A DNA stretch of 64,000 bases, taken from the NCBI GenBank assembly GCA_044432945.1, contig JAWXUD010000005.1, positions 1-64,000 of the forward strand. Reading direction: 5' to 3'. The DNA comes from JAWXUD01 sp044432945. Lineage in GTDB: Bacteria > Cyanobacteriota > Vampirovibrionia > Gastranaerophilales > Gastranaerophilaceae. The notes under the pieces were generated by a model. That model did not search any database. It saw only the letters and a list, made by a program, of their open reading frames with translations, and had not been told where the DNA came from. Made by a program: the position numbers and the translations under genes. This document shows, piece by piece, positions 36,610 to 43,403 of the stretch. Position 1 is the first letter of the stretch, and every line of letters starts with the position of its first letter.

Positions 36610-36633
36610 ATACTACTTTTATGAAAGTAGTAT
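36610..36633 (-). promoter_or_regulatory. Operator-like palindrome at the prepilin promoter
   Basis: Perfect 10-base arms ATACTACTTT / AAAGTAGTAT with a TATG loop. On the minus strand it overlaps the -10 box and the expected start site of the prepilin gene. A further TACTTTTAT copy lies at 36598-36606. The XRE-type regulator gene 36713 is divergent and next to it. Confidence 0.5.
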
Positions 36634-36657
36634 ATAGCAAATGATTAATATATGCAA
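36629..36657 (-). promoter_or_regulatory. Promoter of the 35536 prepilin gene
   Basis: Read on the minus strand: TTGCAT (36657-36652), 17 bases, TATACT (36634-36629). The leader then carries the palindrome. Confidence 0.6.
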
Positions 36658-36712
36658 CATTTGTTTATTATAAAAACTAGCATGGGGTTTTGTTTTTCAT
36701 TAAACTTTAGAT

Positions 36713-36934
36713 ATGATTAATGAAAATACCATTAAAAAATTAGGGCATAAGGTTAGGATATTAAGAATGGATCGTGAGTTTTCTCAGGAGTTGTTGGCTG
36801 AAAAATCCAATTTAAACCGTTCTTTTGTTGGTTTATTAGAGCGAGGCAAAACAAATGTCACGATAAAAAATCTTGAACAAATCGCTAATTCATTAGAAAT
36901 TGATATTCAATGTTTATTTGATTTCAAATTGTAA
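36713..36934 (+). CDS. XRE-family helix-turn-helix regulator
   Basis: A 73-residue single-domain Cro/CI-type DNA-binding protein. The helix-turn-helix is at residues 23-44 (FSQELLAEKSNLNRSFVGLLERG) and is followed by the typical LEQIANSLEIDIQCLF helix. There is no ligand domain. No Shine-Dalgarno precedes the ATG. It is divergent from the prepilin gene, and the palindrome between them is a natural target. Confidence 0.85.
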   Translation: MINENTIKKLGHKVRILRMDREFSQELLAEKSNLNRSFVGLLERGKTNVTIKNLEQIANSLEIDIQCLFDFKL

Positions 36935-36985
36935 ATCTCTATATTTTCTGTGGTTCTATCCATCGACTCTAAATAAACGACTTAA

Positions 36986-38218
36986 TTATTTTGTATATTT
37001 TCTACCAACTAATTCATCTGGCAAAAATTGTTGTTTCACATCTGGTGCAAGATGTGAATAAATATAACCTTCTCCAAATCCGTATTTTTTAGCGTCTTTA
37101 TAATGTGCATCTCTTAGATGCATAGGCGGAGAAAAATCTTTTCCACTTTCTATATCGTGCATTGCACTATCTATCGCCATTATAGCCTCATTTGATTTAG
37201 GAGCTTTAGCGACATAAATCACCGCTTGTGCTAATGCAATTCTGCCCTCAGGCAACCCTAAAATCTCAACGGCTTTATGTGCCTGTATTGCAATTTCTAA
37301 GGCTTTAGCATCAGCATTGCCCACATCTTCACTAGCACAGGTTATCAAGCGTCTTGCGATAAATCTTGGGTCCTCACCTGCAATTATCATTTTTGCTAAA
37401 TAATAAATCGCTGCATCAGCATCAGAGCCACGAAGGCTTTTTTGAAACGCAGAAGCAAAATCATAATGTTCGTTTTGAGAATATCTAGTATTTCTTTTTT
37501 GACAAATTTCTTCGATTATATTAACCGTCAAATTTCTTCGTTCATTTTTTAAATCGCTAGCAAAATAAGCGTTTTCAACAACATTTAAAGCGTATCGAGC
37601 GTCCCCTCGTGCTAAATTTATTACAAAATCAATAACACCACCTTCGCAATCCATAGCAAGATAGTTTTTAGCAAGATATGCAAAACCTTTTTTGATAATA
37701 TCACTCATACTCTCATCATCAATTGGGTTTAAGCGAACAACCTGAACCCGTGAAAGTAGAGCTGGAACAACTTGAAACGATGGGTTTTCAGTGGTTGAGC
37801 CAATCAAAAATAAAGTTCCGTTCTCTAGATGTGGTAACAGTGCATCTTGTTGAGTTTTTGAATAACGATGGATTTCATCTATGAACAATATTGTTTTAGA
37901 GCCAGAACGCAAAGCTTCTTTTGCTCTGTCAACTGCTTCTTTTATATCTTTTACTCCAGAGGTTACGGCAGACATCTCAATAAATTGTGCGTTTGTCTTT
38001 GTCGCAATTAGCCTCGCTAAAGTCGTTTTTCCACAGCCTGGTGTTCCCCAAAATATTAATGAAAATAATCTATTAGTTTTTAACAAATTCATAATAGGGC
38101 TATTTGAATTTATAACATTACTTTGTCCCAAAAATTCTTCAAGTGTTTTTGGACGTAATATTTCAGCTAAAGGTATTTGCTTATATGAATTTTCTAATTC
38201 CGTAAATAAATTGTTCAT
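36986..38218 (-). CDS. rarA: Replication-associated recombination protein A
   Basis: A 410-residue AAA+ ATPase of the RarA/MgsA/WRNIP1 family acting at stalled replication forks. Walker A is GTPGCGKTTLAR, Walker B FIDEIHR, sensor 1 GSTTENPSFQ and the arginine finger is in ALLSRVQV. The C-terminal tetramerisation region (SDADAAIYYLAKMI, PPMHLRDAHYKDAKKYG) is complete. No Shine-Dalgarno is visible before the ATG. Confidence 0.95.
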   Translation of the reverse strand: MNNLFTELENSYKQIPLAEILRPKTLEEFLGQSNVINSNSPIMNLLKTNRLFSLIFWGTPGCGKTTLARLIATKTNAQFIEMSAVTSGVKDIKEAVDRAKEALRSGSKTILFIDEIHRYSKTQQDALLPHLENGTLFLIGSTTENPSFQVVPALLSRVQVVRLNPIDDESMSDIIKKGFAYLAKNYLAMDCEGGVIDFVINLARGDARYALNVVENAYFASDLKNERRNLTVNIIEEICQKRNTRYSQNEHYDFASAFQKSLRGSDADAAIYYLAKMIIAGEDPRFIARRLITCASEDVGNADAKALEIAIQAHKAVEILGLPEGRIALAQAVIYVAKAPKSNEAIMAIDSAMHDIESGKDFSPPMHLRDAHYKDAKKYGFGEGYIYSHLAPDVKQQFLPDELVGRKYTK

Positions 38219-38253
38219 AGTATAATATTATCATTAAAAATTGTAGGTGTCTA

Positions 38254-39471
38254 ATGAGAAAAATTATATATATAATCTTAATCATATTGATTAGTATAAG
38301 CCTTTTTGTTTTTAAACATGAAAATATTGAACAAAAAACTATAGTTACTTTTTGGACATTGCAAATGAGTGATTTTTCTAATTACATTAATAATATAATT
38401 GATGAATTCGAGAATGAAAATCTAAACATAAAAATCAATTGGGTAGATGTGCCATTCTCTGAAGGTGAAAAACGTACATTAGCTACGATTTTAAGCAACA
38501 ATCCACCTGATTTGATTAATCTCAACCCTGACTTTACAATATTGTTAGCTCAACGTCATGCATTAGCTGAAATAGATGCTGATTTGATGAGAGATTTTAA
38601 TCAAGAAATTATTAATTCCTTAAAATATAACGACAAATTATATTCAATTCCTTGGTATGCAACTTCTGCTATAACTATTTATAACAAGAAATTATTGAAC
38701 GAAAATAATTTAGAGCTACCAAAAACCTATGATGAGCTTGCAAAAATTTCAGAAGAGATTGAGGGGGACGTGTATTCGCATCAACCAAATATTACAGAAA
38801 ACGACACAATGCTTAGGGTTTTAAACAAAAATGGAATAAATTCTGCTGAGAACATTAATTCGCAAAAATCTATCGAAATATTTGAAAACTATAAACATCT
38901 TTATGATAACAATTTAATCCCAAAAGATTCGATAACTCAAACTCATCGTGAAGCGTTAGAGAAATTTATGGCAGAAAAAATCATCTTTTTTCAAGCAGGT
39001 GCAAATTTCTTGAATATGATTAAAGAAAATTCACCTCAAACTTACAAAAACACCGATATCACAGCACAAATAGTCGGTGATATCGGGCAAAATGACTTTT
39101 CATTGATGAATTTTGTTATCCCAAAACATGCAAGAAATCAAAAAGAAGCTTTAGAATTCGCATTGTTTTTAACAAATGAAGAAAATCAACTTGAACTCGC
39201 AAAACTTACAAACGTTATTGCGACTAATGATAAAACTTTAATAAATGAATTCTATATCCAATATGATGAAAACGATTTGATAGCAAAAGCACGTGTGATT
39301 AGTGCAGGACAGCTAAAACATCTAAATCCGACATTTATATCAAATAAAAATCAAAAAGAAATTAATTTATTAGTCAATACAGCAGTACAGCAAATTTTAT
39401 TGAATAAAAATTCAACGAAAAATATACTCGATGAGTTGGCTAAAAAATGGCGATTAATTAATGAAAATTAG
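38254..39471 (+). CDS. ABC-type solute-binding protein (family 1), orphan
   Basis: A 405-residue extracytoplasmic substrate-binding protein of the sugar type. An N-terminal hydrophobic helix (IIYIILIILISISLFVF) comes first, then TFWTLQMSDFSNYINNIIDEFENEN and the typical PDLINLNPDFTILLAQ, YSIPWYATSAITIYNKKLL segments. No lipobox cysteine is seen, so it is either membrane-anchored or released by an atypical cleavage. No permease or ATPase gene is nearby. TAGGTG precedes the start. Confidence 0.85.
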   Translation: MRKIIYIILIILISISLFVFKHENIEQKTIVTFWTLQMSDFSNYINNIIDEFENENLNIKINWVDVPFSEGEKRTLATILSNNPPDLINLNPDFTILLAQRHALAEIDADLMRDFNQEIINSLKYNDKLYSIPWYATSAITIYNKKLLNENNLELPKTYDELAKISEEIEGDVYSHQPNITENDTMLRVLNKNGINSAENINSQKSIEIFENYKHLYDNNLIPKDSITQTHREALEKFMAEKIIFFQAGANFLNMIKENSPQTYKNTDITAQIVGDIGQNDFSLMNFVIPKHARNQKEALEFALFLTNEENQLELAKLTNVIATNDKTLINEFYIQYDENDLIAKARVISAGQLKHLNPTFISNKNQKEINLLVNTAVQQILLNKNSTKNILDELAKKWRLINEN

Positions 39472-39965
39472 CACCAAAGCCCACAACCACCAAACATACT
39501 GCTCCCAAAATATGGATTGACGCACGAAGAAATTCCGCTAAATCCGCTAAATCCGCCGAATCCGCCGAATCCGCCGAATCCGCCGAAGCTTCCGAAATTA
39601 CCAAAATTGTTGTAACAAGATGAATATCCGCCACCAAAGCCACCTATTCCCATTGAGCCATAGCCCCAATTCATTGGTGACATGAACATTGAAGCACCAC
39701 TTAGTGCTGATGAGCCATAAATATTTGATTCCGCAGAACCATAACCATATAAATTATTGATTGTATAACCTAATGTGCTACCTGTTCTATTATACATATT
39801 ATTAGCGTAATCATTTCGCATAATACCTGATGACAAATTTATACCAAAGTTCATCATCGCTGAAGCACTATCCATGCCACTTTCACGTTGGTTGAAATAT
39901 GTTAGTCCACTTGCTAAGCCTGCATTTATATTACTTAGCGTGTATGTAATATCTGAAATACCCAT
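39468..39965 (-). CDS. Glycine-rich repeat protein
   Basis: A 165-residue protein of unknown function. The first half is polar (MGISDITYTLSNINAGLASG). The second half is Gly/Phe/Ser-rich with consecutive FGG triplets and cysteines near the end (SSCVNPYF, GGCGLWC). GAAAGAG precedes the ATG. Its 3' end overlaps the convergent solute-binding protein gene by four bases. A structural or aggregation-prone surface role is only a guess. Confidence 0.6.
   Translation of the reverse strand: MGISDITYTLSNINAGLASGLTYFNQRESGMDSASAMMNFGINLSSGIMRNDYANNMYNRTGSTLGYTINNLYGYGSAESNIYGSSALSGASMFMSPMNWGYGSMGIGGFGGGYSSCYNNFGNFGSFGGFGGFGGFGGFSGFSGISSCVNPYFGSSMFGGCGLWC
39541..39585 (+). repeat. Tandem 9-base repeat, five units
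   Basis: AATCCGCTA followed by four copies of AATCCGCCG, with degenerate units on both sides. On the minus strand the units encode FGG/FSG triplets of the glycine-rich protein. Unit number could vary between strains by slippage without changing the frame. Confidence 0.85.
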
Positions 39966-40137
39966 AATTCTCTTTCAATTTATATACTCTGTATATACTA
40001 AAAGTATTTTGTTATATTTTTATTGCCTATATTTAGATTTTTTGTAAACTTATGTAACAAATCAAGTCAAAAACCTAAAGTTTATTGGAATAGAAGCCGA
40101 TAAATAAAACATAAGTAAATCAAAAAGGGAACAAGTA

Positions 40138-40650
40138 ATGACTTTTAATGTTAACACTCAAACATTGAATAATTTAGGACTTGATAGAAGCGTATTAAAA
40201 GAAGTTTCACAAGAGATTATGAAACGTGCTGCTGAAAAAAACAGCCAATACCAAAATACAACAGCTTCAACTGCAACAACTAAAATTTCTGGCTTGGACC
40301 TTTACAAAGGTAAGGTTGATTCAACAACTGCTAAACAAATTGCAACTAACAATTCTCAATTTCAAGTTCAATTGAATTCAACAACACTAGCTTCAGTTCA
40401 ATATTTGAACTCAAAAGCTGCTCAAAATGTTTCTTCTGCTGTTGAAGGTAAAATGACAATTTCTACAAACGAAACTCAAGAAGTTTCTAAAATTGTTTCA
40501 GCTATGCCTCAATTCAACAGTATTATTAGCTTCGCTTCTGATAAAGATAAAAATAGTTCAAATACACCTTATAGAGGTGAGTTGTTGTTTGGCAACAAAG
40601 AAAATGAATCAGAAGATAGTGTTAAAAATATTTTTAACAGAGTGTTTTAA
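40138..40650 (+). CDS. Orphan Asn/Ser/Thr-rich protein
   Basis: A 170-residue protein with no family I recognise. It is helical at the start (LDRSVLKEVSQEIMKRAAEKNSQ) and Ser/Thr/Asn/Gln-rich after that, with no signal peptide, membrane helix or cysteine. AAAGGGAAC precedes the ATG. It converges with the 40663 gene at 12 bases. The composition resembles other small proteins of this window that may be exported by a non-Sec route. Confidence 0.55.
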   Translation: MTFNVNTQTLNNLGLDRSVLKEVSQEIMKRAAEKNSQYQNTTASTATTKISGLDLYKGKVDSTTAKQIATNNSQFQVQLNSTTLASVQYLNSKAAQNVSSAVEGKMTISTNETQEVSKIVSAMPQFNSIISFASDKDKNSSNTPYRGELLFGNKENESEDSVKNIFNRVF

Positions 40651-40662
40651 TCAATAAAAGAT

Positions 40663-41121
40663 TTAAGCATCAAGCTTGAATGTCGATTTATTTTCTATTT
40701 CTTTATTCTCTGTTACGCTAAATTCGTCTTCTTCGAAGTTATCATCATCTGAGTTTTCGTTATTATTCTCCTCTTGAGAGTTTGAATTTTCTTCATCAGA
40801 ATTTTTGATTTTTTCAACGTTTTCAATATTTTGATTATCAGAATATTGTTCATCAATAGCTTTTTTCTTAGCGTTAATAACATCTGCAACGTTCATCATC
40901 GCTAAGGAATTTAGGGTCGCACGCAAAACAGCACTTCTATCGGTGAATTTGCTGGCATCATTGGCTTCTTCATTGTCCTCGTTTTTACGCATCAAAAAGT
41001 ATTCACTACCTTGTCCCATTTTATCATCTTGGGTTTTGGCAGCAGTACCAGAGATGTCGCCACTTTTAAAGTTGAACGAACCACCTACACCAAAAAATCC
41101 TGCAGATCTATTATCTACCAT
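40663..41121 (-). CDS. Orphan acidic protein
   Basis: A 152-residue protein, unknown. The N-terminal third contains GFFGVGGSFNFKSGDISGTAA. The middle is helical (AVLRATLNSLAMMNVADVINAKKKAID). The last 60 residues are an intrinsically disordered Glu/Asn/Ser/Asp-rich tail. A GAGGG motif lies rather far (16 bases) before the ATG, so the exact start is less certain. No export signal is seen. Confidence 0.5.
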   Translation of the reverse strand: MVDNRSAGFFGVGGSFNFKSGDISGTAAKTQDDKMGQGSEYFLMRKNEDNEEANDASKFTDRSAVLRATLNSLAMMNVADVINAKKKAIDEQYSDNQNIENVEKIKNSDEENSNSQEENNNENSDDDNFEEDEFSVTENKEIENKSTFKLDA

Positions 41122-41262
41122 GTCTTTTCATTACCCTCGATGTTACAAGTAACCTAAACTTGCTTTATACCTTCACGTGTTCATAATAACTTATCGAACA
41201 ATATATTAACTCATCTAAACAAACTATTTTGCTAGTTACTTAATAAAAATTTACATATATTT

Positions 41263-41291
41263 TTGAAATTTTATCAAAAATATGTTATTAT
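41263..41291 (+). promoter_or_regulatory. Promoter of the 41318 prepilin gene
   Basis: TTGAAA (41263-41268), 17 bases, TATTAT (41286-41291), with an extended TGT directly before the -10 box. Confidence 0.6.
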
Positions 41292-41317
41292 TAGATTATA
41301 TTAAGAAAGGATAAATT

Positions 41318-41971
41318 ATGAAAAAAAGAGGATTTACGTTATCAGAAGTAATGATTGCTATAACTATAGTTGGTATATTAGCTGCGATAATTACTCCGAC
41401 TATTATGGGTTTAAGACCGAATAAAAATAAAATGATGATTAAGAAATCGTATTATATTGCAGAGAGTGTTGTAAGTGGATTGATTAATGACACTTCATTA
41501 TATGAAGATATGACATCTTATTGTACTATGACGCCATATGACGATTGTGCGTATGGATTTGAGTGGGAAGATGAAGTTACATATCAGGGCGAAACCTATA
41601 AAGATGATGAAAAATTCCAGAGGTTATTCGCTGCTAAAGTCAATTTGAATTCGTACAATACCGATTATTCTGAATTCACAACTTCTGATGGTATCAAATG
41701 GATTTTTGATGACACTTCAACGACTGGTTTAGATCCGATTTCAGATGGCTGGAGTCAATCAGCGGGTAATAGCCGCATTGCACCATCAAATAATGAAAGG
41801 GTTTTGGTTGTTGATGTCAATGGAGATAACGAACCAAATGAGTTTGAAAATGGTGATAATAAATTTGATAGATATAGAATTGTAATACGTTCAAATGGAA
41901 AAATCAGAATACATGAAAATGATGTAAAAGCTAAAGAATATATTACTATTAGTTCAAGTATACATGAATAA
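41318..41971 (+). CDS. Prepilin-like protein
   Basis: A 217-residue protein with the prepilin signal MKKRGFTLSEVMIAITIVGILAA, including the conserved glutamate at +5 of the mature form. The head domain is acidic, with two cysteines (YCTMTPYDDCAYGF). It ends in a possible calcium-type loop (VDVNGDNEPNEFENGDNKFD), as seen in pseudopilins of the GspG class. GAAAGGATAA precedes the ATG. Its stop codon lies three bases before the 5' end of rnpB. Confidence 0.85.
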   Translation: MKKRGFTLSEVMIAITIVGILAAIITPTIMGLRPNKNKMMIKKSYYIAESVVSGLINDTSLYEDMTSYCTMTPYDDCAYGFEWEDEVTYQGETYKDDEKFQRLFAAKVNLNSYNTDYSEFTTSDGIKWIFDDTSTTGLDPISDGWSQSAGNSRIAPSNNERVLVVDVNGDNEPNEFENGDNKFDRYRIVIRSNGKIRIHENDVKAKEYITISSSIHE

Positions 41972-41974
41972 TAT

Positions 41975-42317
41975 AAAGTAGTCGGATAATCGCATTTGGT
42001 TTTAATCAAATGAGGAAAGTCCGTGCATCTAAGGACAGACTGCTGGAGAAACTCCAGACGGCGTGAGTCGGTGGATAGGACCACAGAAAATATACAGCTA
42101 ACGGTCGCAAGATACGAGCAATGGTGCAACGGTGAGTTAAGAGCTTCACCAGCGATATCGAGAGGTATCGGCTAGGCAACCCCCAGTCAGATGCAAGATT
42201 GAATTGAAGGTTATAAAAGCGGTCCGCTAACTTCTAAAAAATCGCTTGAGATTGTAAGTAATTACAATACTAGACAGATGATTATCGAGAAACAGAACAC
42301 GGCTTATGAGCTACTTT
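41975..42317 (+). ncRNA. rnpB: RNase P RNA
   Basis: The catalytic RNA that matures tRNA 5' ends. The universally conserved 5' block GAGGAAAGTCCGTGC is at 42012-42026. The 3' block AGACAGATGATTATCG is followed by ACAGAACACGGCTTATG. In between is the cyanobacteria-like stretch CAGCGATATCGAGAGGTATC. The ends AAAGTAG (41975-41981) and CTACTTT (42311-42317) pair as helix P1 and set the boundaries. Length (343 nt) and layout fit bacterial type A. The L15 loop reads AGGCAACCCC, with GGC at the place of the usual GGU. Confidence 0.95.
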
Positions 42318-42329
42318 ATTAATTTTTAG

Positions 42330-42362
42330 AGGCGATTGATGAGTATCATCAATCGCCTTTTT
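42330..42362 (+). terminator. Rho-independent terminator after rnpB
   Basis: A 13-base stem, AGGCGATTGATGA (42330-42342) / TCATCAATCGCCT (42346-42358), with a GTA loop and five T. It may also serve the convergent glycosyltransferase gene. Confidence 0.9.
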
Positions 42363-42370
42363 CATTGATT

Positions 42371-43381
42371 TTATTTGTAGAAAAATAAAATTTTATATAA
42401 TATCGATGTTGCTATAAATCTTGTTTGAGCTTGATAATAATTTTCATAAATGTTGAATTTGCAAATGCTTGTCCAGTGGTTTGGGAAATCTTTTTTTAAT
42501 ATATTAATAAATTTTAAATATTCATCTTTATAAATTTCTCTACTATCTTGTTTTAACTTTGCGAATGCAATTAGACATTTTAAAATATATTTTTCGATAA
42601 AGTATATTTGTTTTGAGATAGGCAATTTGTTTTTATCTAAAATATTTTTTATTGTTTGATAATTATGATAATCCCATGTTTCTTTATTACTAGTTTTTAT
42701 ATACAAACTAGTTTGTTCTCTTCGTCTATAATAGTAATAATTCTTGTTGACAACGGCGTATGAACCCTTATTGGACATTGTTTCCATGAAAAATGGTTGG
42801 TCATCTCCACCTACACCCATATTAAAGATAATATTGTTATTATTTAAGAATTCTGTTTTATATAATTTTACCCAACAAGTGCTAGGGAATTTGTGAATAT
42901 CTTTTGGGGTGATATTTTCAATTTTGCCTTTATTAAATTTATATTTCAAAGGTATGTTGCGAACAGCATAATTACCTTGTTTTACATCTTTTTTACCTTT
43001 TTTATATCTTAAAGAATATCCGCCAAAAAATATCACATCAACTTGCAATTTTTCAGCTTTAGTTATGCAATCAAAAAGTAAGTTTTTATCTATAATGTCA
43101 TCTGAATCTGCAAAATATGTATATTTACCTTGTATTTTCTCAATCCCAGCGTTTCTTGCTCCTGAATACCCTTTATTTTGTTGAGAATAAACCTTCACAC
43201 GAGAATCTTGTTGAGCGTATCGATTTAAAATTTCTAACGAATTATCTGTAGAACCATCATTGATACAGATGATTTCAAAATCCTTAAATGTTTGATTGAG
43301 TATACTATCAAGGCATTGCTCTAAATAATTTTCTACGTTATAAACTGGAATGACAACTGATACCATAACTTGATTATTCAT
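42371..43381 (-). CDS. Family 2 glycosyltransferase
   Basis: A 336-residue cytoplasmic GT-A enzyme. VSVVIPVYNVENYLEQCLDS, ICINDGSTDNS and YFADSDDII (DxD) are the nucleotide-sugar motifs. GAGAGGATA precedes the ATG at 43381; 26 extra upstream codons are open but fall inside the previous gene. It lies 22 bases downstream of the AsmA-like gene. The sugar and acceptor are unknown. Confidence 0.88.
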   Translation of the reverse strand: MNNQVMVSVVIPVYNVENYLEQCLDSILNQTFKDFEIICINDGSTDNSLEILNRYAQQDSRVKVYSQQNKGYSGARNAGIEKIQGKYTYFADSDDIIDKNLLFDCITKAEKLQVDVIFFGGYSLRYKKGKKDVKQGNYAVRNIPLKYKFNKGKIENITPKDIHKFPSTCWVKLYKTEFLNNNNIIFNMGVGGDDQPFFMETMSNKGSYAVVNKNYYYYRRREQTSLYIKTSNKETWDYHNYQTIKNILDKNKLPISKQIYFIEKYILKCLIAFAKLKQDSREIYKDEYLKFINILKKDFPNHWTSICKFNIYENYYQAQTRFIATSILYKILFFYK

Positions 43382-43403
43382 TTTTTTTATCCTCTCAATA
43401 TGA

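Noticed and set aside
39532..39594. CRISPR-like array
   Set aside because: Nine-base units with no spacers, and in frame with a glycine-rich protein.
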